DNA of 64,000 nt from an uncultured Methanolobus sp. GTDB lineage: Archaea > Halobacteriota > Methanosarcinia > Methanosarcinales > Methanosarcinaceae. Positions 9,308-18,474 of the stretch are shown here, piece after piece. Every line of letters starts with the position of its first letter. The stretch's first letter is position 1. Location of the stretch: NCBI RefSeq assembly GCF_963665675.1, contig NZ_OY762426.1, forward strand, positions 2,108,001 through 2,172,000, written 5' to 3'. The notes under the pieces were generated by a model that ran no database searches, was not told the DNA's origin, and saw only the letters and a list, made by a program, of their open reading frames with translations. A program made the translations under genes and the position numbers.

Positions 9308-9589
9308 TTATTCATCGACCGTTTTCAACATATAGTTAAGACCTGAACTCATTTTTATCAATGAGGCTACAGCAATTGCTTCATTGATTTCATCGTCTGA
9401 AATTCCTGCATCCTTTGCACGTTTTTTATTGGCTGAAAAACATGCATCACAACCAACGGCAACAGCACTTGCAATCAAAAGGAGTTTCTTGGTTCTGCTG
9501 TCTATTGCTCCATCTTCCATTATGGCTTGTTTCATGGTAGAAAAGCCGATCTTCCTGTCTATTTCGTCAATTTTGTCCTGATTATTCAT
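9308..9589 (-). CDS. Carboxymuconolactone decarboxylase/AhpD-like protein
   Basis: 93 aa, a single CMD domain. The redox pair is visible as CDAC in AVAVGCDACFSANKKRA, the AhpD-type CxxC site with a nearby His replaced by Asn. Such proteins act as small alkylhydroperoxidase or disulfide reductants. Its start shares one base with the stop of the upstream HTH gene (9589), so the two are translationally coupled; the regulator probably controls this gene. Confidence 0.82.
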   Translation of the reverse strand: MNNQDKIDEIDRKIGFSTMKQAIMEDGAIDSRTKKLLLIASAVAVGCDACFSANKKRAKDAGISDDEINEAIAVASLIKMSSGLNYMLKTVDE

Positions 9590-9927
9590 TATTCAGTCTC
9601 CTCCACATTCTCAAGAAAAGCCTCTCCTCTCGGTGATATTTCATACCTCAGAGGCTCACTGTTCTCTACTCTGTCAACGTAAAGTGCATTTTCCAGCATT
9701 TCAACATGAAACTTTGCCATGGAGCCATTTAGGTTCAGATTATCCCCTATCTCCACAACGCTAAGCGAACTATTATTCAGCATTTTGAGGATCTTACGAC
9801 GTGTGGGGTTTTGCATCGTCTGAAGCCCTATCTTATGATCCTCAGTCGGATTTGCCTTCAATCTTCCTTCTTTTTCCAGCTTCTTGAGCCATTCCTGTTT
9901 CTTTGTTGAGTCGTCCTTTCCACTCAT
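9589..9927 (-). CDS. ArsR-like winged-helix regulator
   Basis: About 112 aa. Winged helix at about 30-100: TMQNPTRRKILKMLNN, SVVEIGDNLNLNGSMAKFHVEMLENA (HTH) and YEISPRGEAFLENV (wing). No cysteine cluster for metal binding is present. ATG 9927 follows GGTGG closely; the upstream ATG at 9945 lacks a site. First gene of a two-gene unit with the CMD/AhpD-like protein, suggesting redox or peroxide-linked control (inference). Confidence 0.78.
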   Translation of the reverse strand: MSGKDDSTKKQEWLKKLEKEGRLKANPTEDHKIGLQTMQNPTRRKILKMLNNSSLSVVEIGDNLNLNGSMAKFHVEMLENALYVDRVENSEPLRYEISPRGEAFLENVEETE

Positions 9928-10049
9928 TTTGCCACCGGTTTGCATTCTAAATTTTTAAACTTTCAGTAATTACAGAAAGTTATAAAACTTTAATTTATTT
10001 AATGTTATGGGTCTGGCCGGATAGTCCGGAGTAAGCTTGCAAAAACTTT

Positions 10050-10389
10050 GGCTCTGTAGAAATCCTGCCATTAGAACTTAAAAGGAGTCTGAAACTGATT
10101 TATCGTAAGTCATGAATAATTTGAGTGAGCCCGAAGGGTCCGGCGAAGCCGGCGTTTTCCCACAAGAAAAAACAAAATAATCTGCAAATATCCTGTACTT
10201 TCTTCTCAGGACTTCTGTAGAAGTCTCTATATAAATGCAATAGTCTTTGCAATTATCTTCTGTGCAGCAGTATTGGAATGTGCCGCCTTCGGCGGACGGC
10301 TACTTTGTTTTTAGATTGCAGACTGTTTTTGTGGGCATGGAATAGAGCAATGTTGGTGTCACTCAGATAATCAGGATTTCTACAAAGCC
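10050..10389. mobile_element. MITE-like non-coding element, 340 bp
   Basis: Ends are inverted repeats: GGCTCTGTAGAAATCCTG at 10050-10067 and its complement at 10372-10389 with one mismatch (17/18). It is bounded by a perfect 8-bp direct repeat AAAACTTT (10042-10049 and 10390-10397), as expected for a target-site duplication. There is no transposase; the inside holds two GC-rich stem-loops (CCGGC-GAA-GCCGG near 10140 and CCGCC-TTC-GGCGG near 10290) that stand out from the AT-rich surroundings. It lies between the divergent regulator and sugar-dehydrogenase genes. The parent transposon is not in the window. Confidence 0.75.
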
Positions 10390-10433
10390 AAAACTTTTAT
10401 TTCCCCGATTCCAACAATAAACAGGGGTTGCAC

Positions 10434-11618
10434 ATGTCACGATCATTTTCAGGTCTGAAAGTCTGGTGGATAGTTCTTGTTTTCATATTAATCATTGTAG
10501 TTCTTGCCCTGTCTGCCAATTATCTTGGGGTTCGCCCGACAGTTACAGGTTCGGAAGTTGAGGGAGTAGCATTACCCGAAGGTTTTGCTATAGATGTTTA
10601 TGCTGATGACCTTGGAAGCACCCTGCTCTCTCTAGGTGGTCCGTCACCTGGTCCCCGCATGCTGATGATAAAAGATGGTCTTCTCTTTGTCTCTATTCCG
10701 AATAAGGGAATCATAGGCATTTTGCCGGACAGAAATAATGACAATGTTGCCGATGAATTACAGGTTTTCATTCAGGACCTCGATTATCCGCATGGAATTG
10801 ACTACTATGATGGCTGGTACTACATTGCAGAGGAAAGTCGTGTCATTCGTGTAAGGGATGATAATGGTGATCTTGAGGCCGATGCTGACAGTCTTGAAGT
10901 GCTGATAGATAATCTTCCCACAGGCGGTCATTATACAAGGACCGTCAAGGTTCATGATGGTGAACTCTACCTGAGTATAGGTTCTTCGTGCAATGTTTGT
11001 GATGAGTCAAATGAAATGAGAGCAGCTATATTAAAAAGCAACCTTAACGGAAGCAACCTCACAGTTTTTGCAAGTGGACTTCGCAATTCTGTCGGTCTGG
11101 CATTCCATCCGGTTACCGGGCAGTTGTATGCAACAGAGAACGGAAGAGACTGGCTAGGAGACAACACCCCGCCTGATGAGGTCAACCTGATAGTTGAAGG
11201 CGGTGATTACGGATGGCCTGAATGCTATGGTAAGAATATCTTTGACACTGATTTTAACAATAGCGAGTATATTGGAAACCCATGTAATGACAGTGGCAGG
11301 ATTCAGAGTTTAGTTGATCTTCAGGCCCATTCCGCGCCACTTGGCCTGACATTCTACGATGATGACACGTTCCCTGAAAAATATCAAGGTGACCTTTTCG
11401 TTTGCTATCATGGTTCATGGAACCGTCAGGAACCTACCGGATACAAGATAGTCAACATTGATATGGACACTCTCCAGGTCAACGATTTTGCAACTGGGTG
11501 GCTTAAGGCTGCAACAATAAACGGCAGACCTGTTGATGTGATAGTTGCAGACGATGGCTCGCTTTTTGTCAGTGATGATAATGCCGGGAAGATATACAGG
11601 ATACACTATGAGGGTTAA
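10434..11618 (+). CDS. Membrane-anchored glucose/sorbosone dehydrogenase-like beta-propeller protein
   Basis: 394 aa. One N-terminal membrane segment or uncleaved signal (VWWIVLVFILIIVVLALSA) is followed by an extracytoplasmic six-bladed propeller of the PQQ-dependent sugar dehydrogenase family: LPEGFAIDVYADDL, FASGLRNSVGLAFHP, TENGRDWLGDNTPPDE, GDYGWPECYG, HSAPLGLTFY. Whether PQQ is bound is unknown, since methanogens generally lack PQQ synthesis. Four cysteines (CNVC; CYG/CND) may form disulfides outside the cell. ATG 10434 follows AGGGG; a TTG at 10428 is in frame but too close to the site. The MITE-like element ends 44 bp upstream and may affect its promoter. Confidence 0.82.
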   Translation: MSRSFSGLKVWWIVLVFILIIVVLALSANYLGVRPTVTGSEVEGVALPEGFAIDVYADDLGSTLLSLGGPSPGPRMLMIKDGLLFVSIPNKGIIGILPDRNNDNVADELQVFIQDLDYPHGIDYYDGWYYIAEESRVIRVRDDNGDLEADADSLEVLIDNLPTGGHYTRTVKVHDGELYLSIGSSCNVCDESNEMRAAILKSNLNGSNLTVFASGLRNSVGLAFHPVTGQLYATENGRDWLGDNTPPDEVNLIVEGGDYGWPECYGKNIFDTDFNNSEYIGNPCNDSGRIQSLVDLQAHSAPLGLTFYDDDTFPEKYQGDLFVCYHGSWNRQEPTGYKIVNIDMDTLQVNDFATGWLKAATINGRPVDVIVADDGSLFVSDDNAGKIYRIHYEG

Positions 11619-11770
11619 CTAAACCAATTACTTTAATATAAGAGTTGGATACAGTAATAGTGAACTAATTTATGTTGTTCTGATAACGACATCTCGTTTC
11701 ACAATCATACTAGTGGGGTTACAGCATTACTATACAGAGTATCCAGTCAGATATCAATTTTGCAGAGGAT

Positions 11771-14700
11771 TTGACACAGGGTAATTCATTTTCCATGCTC
11801 TATGATACCACAGATCAACTTGTGGGTGTTGTTGCTTCTTTTTTTGATGCGGGACTCAGGAATAATGAGTGTTGTCTCTGGGGTATAGCAGGTCAGCTTG
11901 ACATTGATTATGTGAAAAACCTGCTAAAGGATGCAGGACTTGATGTTGACAGGTATGTTGAGAACGGGCAGTTGATATTTTCGGAGTGCAATGAATGTTA
12001 CATTGCCGGAAAAGGCTCTGTTTCTGACATGGATCTCCTGAAATGGCAGGAGATATACAATATTGCAATGGCCGAAGGTTACAATGGGCTGAGGATCGTT
12101 GACAAGTTCACAATTGTAGATGGTGATTCCTGGGAAAGTTTCGTGGAATATGAAAAAAAGGCCATGGGCTTTGTAAGGACAAAAAAGATCACCGGTCTTT
12201 TTGCATTTCTCCTTGAAGCACGCTCAAGAATGGAAATGATCGAACTTATCAGCATGCATGACGGGACCATTATTGAGAAGAATGGCAGGTGGACCCTGCT
12301 TCAGAGTTCATCATCTTGCAAACCGGTCAGCAGGAGTCAGTATTTCAGGGATGAGATACTTGAAAATGTGTGGACAGGTTTCTGGGCTGTCGATGAAAAT
12401 GACAAAATAGTCTTTTTCAACAAAGGCATGGAATCTATATCCGGCCTGTCAAAAAGTGATGTATGCGGAAAGAAACTGACAAACTTTATCCCACAAAGCA
12501 TTGAGGGTGAAGACCCCGGATTCGCAGATGTTTTCAAGGCAGTAAAAGAAGACCTGCAATCAAGAAGTTACAACGTTTTTCCATTTATCAAACCGGATGG
12601 TCAGTTCATCTATCATAGTGGATTTCTGCTTCCTCTTACAGATGATGAGGGAAATTACAGTGGCATGATAGGCACCATCGGCAAACTTGTGGAGCAAACC
12701 ATCGATCATAAAACACTGCGTGACAAGTTTAAGTCCATAGAAAAACTGGAAGATATCTACAGGAAAAGTCCTGTTGTGGCTTTTTTGTGGAGTGCTGAAA
12801 AGGGCTGGCCGGTTGCGTTTGTTTCTGAGAACATTTCCCAGTTCGGATATACTCCTGAGGACCTGACTTCCGGAAAGGTGGATTATGGCGACATAGTCCA
12901 TCCCGATGATCTTGATTACGTACGTAGTGATGTCTCTGAACTTGAAGTTCAGGGGAAGATGTTTTTCTCAAAGGAATACCGCATTATGACAAAATCCGGC
13001 AAGGTACGCTGGGTTACAGAAAGGTCACACCTTATAAGAAACGAAAAAGGGAATCCTGCCTACTACCAAGGTATCATTATAGACATCACGGAAAGAAAAA
13101 GGGCAGAAGAAACTGCACTTGCTTCTGAAAAGAAATATCGTCTGATTTTTGAGAATTCCCCGCTTGGAATCTTCCATTTCAACGAAAAAGGAGTTATCAC
13201 ACACTGCAATGAAAAGTTCCTGGAAATAATGGAACTCAAAAATAAAGAAGACATCATTGGATTTGATCTTGGAGCGTCGATTGTAGACAAAAATATGACA
13301 AAAGCGGTCGATGATGCTCTTTCAAGAAAACAGGGTTTCTTTGAAGGAGAATACCACACCGTTTCCACAGATATTACAATTTACATCAAGGCATATTACA
13401 GTCCTAATATTGCAGAAGATGGTACTTTCCTTGGTGGCATAGGTGTTTTTGAAGACATCTCTGAAAAACATAAAGCAGAAGATGCTGTACTTGAAGCTGA
13501 AAAGAAATACCGCCTGATATTTGAGAATTCTCCTGTCGGGATTTTTCATTTCAATGCAGAAGGTATTGTAACGCACTGCAATGAGAAATTCCTTCTGATC
13601 ATAGGTGTGGAAAAGAGAGAAGACGTCATTGGCTTTAACATGGTCAGACAGATAGAGGATAATGAAATGAAACAAGCCATATCAGATGTCTTTTCAAGAA
13701 AAAACGGGCATTTTGAAGGCAGATATCATACTGTTATCAGTGGCAAAGATCTTTATCTCAAAGCTGATTTTAGTCCCAATCTTGCAGACGATGGCACTTT
13801 TCTTGGGGGCATTGGAATTTACGGGGATGTCTCCATTCGTAAAAAAGCAGAAGAAGCTCTGCGTCTTGACGAATCGCGTCTTGAAGCACTGCTGAAGATC
13901 AGCCACGTTACTGATCTCTCTCTTAGGAGCGTAGCCGATTTCGTACAGGAAGAAGCTGTGAGGCTGACACAGAGTAAGATAGGTTATCTTGCTTTCCTCA
14001 ATGATTCCGGTACAAAGCTTACAATCTATTCCTGGTCTCAGAGCATTATGGACAAATGCAGGGTGAAGGGTAAGAAACTTGAGTATACGATCGAGGAAAC
14101 GGGTCTGTGGGGCGAACCTATCAGGCAGGGAAAAGCTGTGGTTGTAAATGATTTCGATGCGCCCAATCCGCTAAAACATGGTTATCCCAAAGGACATATC
14201 AGACTCATACGCTACATGAGCATTCCAATATTTGACGGGAAAAATATCGTAGGCGTAGCCGGTGTTGGCAATAAGGACATGGATTACGATAAGACTGATG
14301 TCAGGCAGCTTACGTTGTTCATGGAAGGAATGTGGAAGCTCATCCAGCGCCAGAAATCTGAAGATACATTGCGTGAGTATGCCGAAAAACTCTCCAGGGT
14401 CAACGAGGAGCTTTCAAAGACCAATGAAGAACTTTCACAGGCAAACGAGGAATTGAAATCCCTGGACAGGATGAAAGATGAGTTTCTCTCAAACGTAAGT
14501 CATGAATTTAAAACCCCGCTGACCTCCATTCAGGGATACAGCCAGCTTATTTCGGACGGGACACTGGGTGATGTGAACCAGCAGCAGCAAAAGGCTGTGG
14601 AGACGGTTCTCAGGAATTCAGAGCGCCTTCGCAGGCTTGTAGATTCTTTGCTATATCTCAGCCGTGCACAATCCGGTAAACTGAATTATTCTTTTGAAAC

Positions 14701-15154
14701 GCTTGACATCAAGGATATTTTAGAGCATTCGGTTCAGGACCTTGCACTTCAGGCTGCAAGTAAGAACATAGAACTTATCACTGATATTCCATCTGACCTG
14801 CCACAACTTGATGTTGACCGCGATAAGATGATGGATGTTTTTGTGAATTTAATAGACAACGCGGTGAAGTTTACGCATGATGGTGGCAAAGTTACAGTTT
14901 CAGCTCATGTTTCCGAAGGATCGATGTATCTGGATGTGGAGGATACAGGTATCGGAATTCCTGATGACAAGATCCCAATGCTTTTCCAGCGTTTCTACCA
15001 GGTTGACTCTTCCGTGAAAAGAAGATATGGCGGTACCGGTCTTGGTCTGTATATCTGTAAGAAGATAGTTGAGGATCACAAGGGTGATATTTACGTCAGC
15101 AGCGAAGAAGGAAAAGGAACGACGGTTCATATTCGCCTTCCTTTGAATCAGTAA
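11771..15154 (+). CDS. MEDS-PAS-PAS-PAS-PAS-GAF sensor histidine kinase
   Basis: 1127 aa with no membrane segment, so probably a soluble sensor kinase. Domains: MEDS (about 1-165; FSMLYDTTDQLVGVVASFF), PAS 1 (190-310), PAS 2 of PAS_3 type (324-445), PAS 3 (448-570), PAS 4 (574-695), GAF (700-865), short coiled coil, HisKA (905-970) with the phosphorylated His at residue 911 in SNVSHEFKTPLTS, and HATPase_c (1010-1127; DNAVKF, DTGIGIP, GGTGLGLYI). MEDS is known from methanogens and from the DcmR regulator of methylotrophs. No response regulator lies next door. The start is uncertain: TTG 11771 has no ribosome site, and the frame is open back to a stop at 11711 without ATG, GTG or another TTG. 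Confidence 0.88.
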   Translation: MTQGNSFSMLYDTTDQLVGVVASFFDAGLRNNECCLWGIAGQLDIDYVKNLLKDAGLDVDRYVENGQLIFSECNECYIAGKGSVSDMDLLKWQEIYNIAMAEGYNGLRIVDKFTIVDGDSWESFVEYEKKAMGFVRTKKITGLFAFLLEARSRMEMIELISMHDGTIIEKNGRWTLLQSSSSCKPVSRSQYFRDEILENVWTGFWAVDENDKIVFFNKGMESISGLSKSDVCGKKLTNFIPQSIEGEDPGFADVFKAVKEDLQSRSYNVFPFIKPDGQFIYHSGFLLPLTDDEGNYSGMIGTIGKLVEQTIDHKTLRDKFKSIEKLEDIYRKSPVVAFLWSAEKGWPVAFVSENISQFGYTPEDLTSGKVDYGDIVHPDDLDYVRSDVSELEVQGKMFFSKEYRIMTKSGKVRWVTERSHLIRNEKGNPAYYQGIIIDITERKRAEETALASEKKYRLIFENSPLGIFHFNEKGVITHCNEKFLEIMELKNKEDIIGFDLGASIVDKNMTKAVDDALSRKQGFFEGEYHTVSTDITIYIKAYYSPNIAEDGTFLGGIGVFEDISEKHKAEDAVLEAEKKYRLIFENSPVGIFHFNAEGIVTHCNEKFLLIIGVEKREDVIGFNMVRQIEDNEMKQAISDVFSRKNGHFEGRYHTVISGKDLYLKADFSPNLADDGTFLGGIGIYGDVSIRKKAEEALRLDESRLEALLKISHVTDLSLRSVADFVQEEAVRLTQSKIGYLAFLNDSGTKLTIYSWSQSIMDKCRVKGKKLEYTIEETGLWGEPIRQGKAVVVNDFDAPNPLKHGYPKGHIRLIRYMSIPIFDGKNIVGVAGVGNKDMDYDKTDVRQLTLFMEGMWKLIQRQKSEDTLREYAEKLSRVNEELSKTNEELSQANEELKSLDRMKDEFLSNVSHEFKTPLTSIQGYSQLISDGTLGDVNQQQQKAVETVLRNSERLRRLVDSLLYLSRAQSGKLNYSFETLDIKDILEHSVQDLALQAASKNIELITDIPSDLPQLDVDRDKMMDVFVNLIDNAVKFTHDGGKVTVSAHVSEGSMYLDVEDTGIGIPDDKIPMLFQRFYQVDSSVKRRYGGTGLGLYICKKIVEDHKGDIYVSSEEGKGTTVHIRLPLNQ

Positions 15155-15331
15155 TTATTGTCTGATCACCGTCTAATTATTTTCTAATTATAGCCTGGCA
15201 TTCCTGTATCAGAAATAAGCTTTCAAAAAGCTTTTAGTTAAGTAGGCTGATTAATGGATACATTTGCTTTTGAACCCACACTAATTACAGACAGGAATAA
15301 CGGGTATAATGTTTAAATCCACGGTGAAAAA

Positions 15332-16483
15332 ATGAAAGTCATAATCATAGGCGGTTTTCTGGGAAGCGGTAAAACAACGACTCTAAGGAATCTTGGTAAG
15401 CATCTCATTGATAAAGGTCACAGGATAGCCATAATTGTCAACGAAGTTGGTGAGGTTGGGGTGGACGGTGAGACCATTTCAAGCAGCGGACTTGTGACAA
15501 AAGAACTTACAAGTGGTTGTATATGTTGTTCGCTCAAAGTCAGTATGGAATTAACCCTGGATACCCTGATAGAGGATTATAATCCAGATGTTGTTATCAT
15601 CGAACCTACTGGAATTGCGTTCCCACTTCAGATAAAGGAGCATATTGAACTTATGGACCTTGGTGAAGTTTCCTTTGCACCGGTTGTTACACTTATCGAT
15701 GCCAGCAGGTTTGGTGCAGAGTGGGACCAGATCCCAAAGTTCATTGAGAACCAGATCAAGGAGTCAGAGATTGTTTGCATCAATAAGATTGATCTTGTTG
15801 ACAAGGATGCAATTGTAGCTTCTACGCAGAAGGCACTGGAAATAAATCCTGATGCTATTGTTGTGGAGTTCTCCGCAAAGAATGCTGATGACAAGTTCGA
15901 GAGGTTTATGGACTTACTTACCGGTGAAAGTGAATTGCATCAGGAACGTGAGGATATGAACTCCATGGAAGTTTCTGGTGTTGGAAGCTATGCAGGCGAA
16001 TATTCCATTACTTCCAATGGCAAGGACGTTGATGCGGTTACAAATATGCTGGTTCATACTCTTGTGAATATCAAGGATAAAGTAAAGGAGTTGAATCCTG
16101 ACTTTGTGGGTCACGTTAAGATAAGTTTCAAGTCATCTTCCGGCCTTGTAAAGGGAAGCCTGACATCTTCAGAGGGTGAACCTGTGGTTGAGATTCTTGA
16201 TGAGAAAGGCGACGGGGAAGAACACCTGAAGTTCCTCAGTGCTGTTACCAAACTTTCGCAGGAGGAGCTTGTGCATATCGTGGATGAGTGCATCCAGAGT
16301 ACTCTGGAAAAGGAAGCTGTGTCTTTTGAAAAGGTCAGTTCCACACACGACCATCATGATCACGACCATGACCATGAACATCATCATAAAAATGAGCATC
16401 ACCACGGGCATGGTCATGAACACCACGATGAGCACGGACACGGGCATAATCACAAAAGCGATGGCGGTCATCACCACGATTAA
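15332..16483 (+). CDS. CobW/COG0523 GTPase with His-rich metal-binding tail
   Basis: 383 aa. P-loop GFLGSGKTTT at residues 8-17, NEVGEVGVDG switch, the family metal motif GCICC and the guanine motif NKID. The CobW C-terminal domain follows, ending in a tail of about 46 residues with 23 histidines. These GTPases load or store metals (Zn, Co, Ni); a Ni/Co/Zn-buffering tail suits a methanogen rich in Ni and Co enzymes, but the client is unknown. ATG 15332 is preceded by GGTGA. The DUF2148 ferredoxin-like gene follows 107 bp later. Confidence 0.88.
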   Translation: MKVIIIGGFLGSGKTTTLRNLGKHLIDKGHRIAIIVNEVGEVGVDGETISSSGLVTKELTSGCICCSLKVSMELTLDTLIEDYNPDVVIIEPTGIAFPLQIKEHIELMDLGEVSFAPVVTLIDASRFGAEWDQIPKFIENQIKESEIVCINKIDLVDKDAIVASTQKALEINPDAIVVEFSAKNADDKFERFMDLLTGESELHQEREDMNSMEVSGVGSYAGEYSITSNGKDVDAVTNMLVHTLVNIKDKVKELNPDFVGHVKISFKSSSGLVKGSLTSSEGEPVVEILDEKGDGEEHLKFLSAVTKLSQEELVHIVDECIQSTLEKEAVSFEKVSSTHDHHDHDHDHEHHHKNEHHHGHGHEHHDEHGHGHNHKSDGGHHHD

Positions 16484-16590
16484 GTAAGGCAGAATTAAGA
16501 ATACAAAATAAACTCTTTTCGGGCAGGAATCGTTCTTGTCCATCTCATTTTATGTGAATATCTAAATACCATTGAAGCATTTTTTCTTTT

Positions 16591-17139
16591 ATGAAAGTAA
16601 ATCCTGAACTTGAAGTACTTGAAACGCTTGCAAATACCATCCTTGTGGCTGCAAGAACAGCACCTAAAGGTAAGGGTATCGATGATATCGTGACGTATCT
16701 TTTTGATGATGATAACAGAATGGAACTTGCTGATAAGATGGAGGAACTCAGTGAGACCAAAGGTCTGAAATTCCTGATAAGGGATGCTAAGAATGTGAGA
16801 GATTCTGATTGCCTGTTAATCATTGGTCTGAAACCTTCAGGGGCAAGTTCGCTTAACTGTGGTGCATGTGGATTTGAGACCTGTGCCGATATGGTTAAGT
16901 ACAAAAAGGTGAAGGTGGAATTCACAGGTCCGCACTGTATGATCAAGTATATGGACCTGGGAATTGCAATAGGTTCTGCTGCTGCCAGGGCAAAGGATTT
17001 GTGTATTGATAACAGGATTCTCTATTCTGCAGGGGCAGCAGCATGCTATTTCGATATGATCGATGCAGATGTTGCAATGGCAATGCCGTTGAGCGTTAAA
17101 GGTAAAAATATCTTCTTTGACAGACCATCCACAAGATAA
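16591..17139 (+). CDS. DUF2148 ferredoxin-like protein
   Basis: 182 aa. A cysteine set LNCGACGFETC plus GPHC and an earlier Cys in RDSDC looks like an iron-sulfur site; the C-terminal part (AIGSAAARAKDLCIDNRI) is the conserved core of DUF2148. Function is unknown. It follows the CobW gene on the same strand without an obvious terminator between, so a shared role in metal or cluster handling is possible but unproven. Confidence 0.8.
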   Translation: MKVNPELEVLETLANTILVAARTAPKGKGIDDIVTYLFDDDNRMELADKMEELSETKGLKFLIRDAKNVRDSDCLLIIGLKPSGASSLNCGACGFETCADMVKYKKVKVEFTGPHCMIKYMDLGIAIGSAAARAKDLCIDNRILYSAGAAACYFDMIDADVAMAMPLSVKGKNIFFDRPSTR

Positions 17140-17281
17140 TCGGGATGCTTGTTTTTACTCAATAGTTTCTTTTCCTGTTTTTTAAGCTACTTTTGTATCT
17201 TTTTTGACTATATATTTCGGCTCAACATTGTTATATATTAATCAAGTGTATATTAATATGTATCAATATATGGAGTTAATT

Positions 17282-17422
17282 ATGGATAATTTAGAACTGG
17301 TACTTGCCGCTGCATTTATTCTGGATTTGTTTATAGGCTATCGAATCTATGTGTTCCTGAAAAAGTATTTGGTAAAAATCCTTCAATGGACAGGTAATCG
17401 GATACAAGCTGCAAAAAATTAG
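17282..17422 (+). CDS. Small single-span membrane protein, 46 aa
   Basis: ATG 17282 has GGAG 8 nt upstream (17271-17274). The product is one hydrophobic helix (LVLAAAFILDLFIGYRIYVFL) followed by a basic tail (KKYLVKILQW). A longer frame from 17204 has no site and is probably not used. No family recognised. The good ribosome site and the position between two real genes support it. Confidence 0.5.
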   Translation: MDNLELVLAAAFILDLFIGYRIYVFLKKYLVKILQWTGNRIQAAKN

Positions 17423-17493
17423 TTATTTTGAATCTCATCCTCTATATTCTATATAGATTAACTTTATATTACTGACTGCTGACAATTCTACCA

Positions 17494-17940
17494 ATGACGT
17501 CAGATGATAACAAAATTAAAGTCCTTTTTATATGTATCCGTAACAGTGGCCGAAGTCAGATCGCCGAAGCCTATCTGAAAAAGATTGGCGGTGAAAGGTT
17601 TGAAGTTGAAAGTGCAGGCTACAAACCTGAGCCAATAAACGATCTGGTGCTAAAAGTCATGGAAGAGGAAGGTTTTGATTTAAGTACTAAAAAACCTCAA
17701 TCTGCATGGGATTGCTTCAAGGAAGGAAGACTATATCAGTATATTATAACAGTTTGTGACAGGGCACATGAAGAGGAATGTCCTCTTTTTCCAAAGCCAT
17801 TTACCCAGCTTCACTGGCCGTATCCGGATCCTGAGACCTTCACCGGAACAAAGGAGGAGAAACTGGAACAGGCACGCAGACTCAGGGATTCGATCAGGGA
17901 AAGGATAGAGAAATTTGTTGAAGACATTGACAAATTATGA
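17494..17940 (+). CDS. ArsC-like protein of the low-molecular-weight phosphatase fold (copy 1)
   Basis: 148 aa. P-loop CIRNSGRS (C14-X5-R20) plus a second cysteine pair in TVCDRAHEEECP, and the late acid DP in WPYPDPETF. The cysteine pair matches thioredoxin-coupled arsenate reductases (ArsC) rather than tyrosine phosphatases. Arsenate reduction is the family role; no arsenite pump or ArsR lies beside it. A second ArsC-like gene follows after 69 bp on the same strand. Confidence 0.82.
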   Translation: MTSDDNKIKVLFICIRNSGRSQIAEAYLKKIGGERFEVESAGYKPEPINDLVLKVMEEEGFDLSTKKPQSAWDCFKEGRLYQYIITVCDRAHEEECPLFPKPFTQLHWPYPDPETFTGTKEEKLEQARRLRDSIRERIEKFVEDIDKL

Positions 17941-18009
17941 TTCCTTCCTAATTTTCTTTTTGATATTGATGGGTTTCCAGATGCGTACTTGAAGGGAGAT
18001 GGGATTATA

Positions 18010-18474
18010 ATGGAGAAACAGGATAAAAAGAAGATTCTTTTTGTGTGCTACCACAATTCTGCGAGATCACAGATGGCTGAAGGGTTAATGAGGTCTATCT
18101 ATGGAGGTGCTTATGAGGTGTACAGTGCAGGTGTGGAAGCTACTGCTGTGGATTCACGTGCAATTCAGGTAATGCAGGAAATAGATATTGACATTGCCGG
18201 CCAGCGTTCCAAGAAATTGAGTGAATATCAGGATATTGTGTTTGATATCCTTATAACGGTCTGTGATAAAGCCAAACAGGCATGTCCTATCTGCAACACA
18301 CCGGAACTTGCAGGTGTAAATATCAGAAGTGATCAACCCCGGGCTAAAAAACTAATGCACAGGAGTTTTAAAGATCCGGTAGGAGTTGCAGGTTCAGATA
18401 CTGAACAACTTGAAGTTTTCAGGCAGATTCGGGATGAGATAAAAGACTGGATTGTTCAGACATTTCAGGACTGA
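18010..18474 (+). CDS. ArsC-like protein of the low-molecular-weight phosphatase fold (copy 2)
   Basis: 154 aa. P-loop CYHNSARS (C13-X5-R19), redox pair in TVCDKAKQACPIC and late acid DP in FKDPVG. Related to the preceding gene but clearly diverged, and it carries an extra CxxC-like PIC site. AAGGGAGAT just before the ATG at 18010 decides the start over the in-frame TTG at 17989. Probably co-transcribed with copy 1. Arsenate reductase is the likely role; a phosphatase cannot be excluded. Confidence 0.82.
   Translation: MEKQDKKKILFVCYHNSARSQMAEGLMRSIYGGAYEVYSAGVEATAVDSRAIQVMQEIDIDIAGQRSKKLSEYQDIVFDILITVCDKAKQACPICNTPELAGVNIRSDQPRAKKLMHRSFKDPVGVAGSDTEQLEVFRQIRDEIKDWIVQTFQD

Noticed and set aside
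10041..10067. A 27-bp terminal repeat for the MITE reaching outward over AAAACTTT
   Set aside because: The flanks match exactly as a direct repeat but with mismatches as an inverted repeat, so they are better read as a target duplication.
10038..10067. Shared word CAAAAACTTTGG between the MITE left flank and the IS end at 49043-49054
   Set aside because: In the MITE it spans target and terminus, and the right end does not repeat it; probably coincidence.
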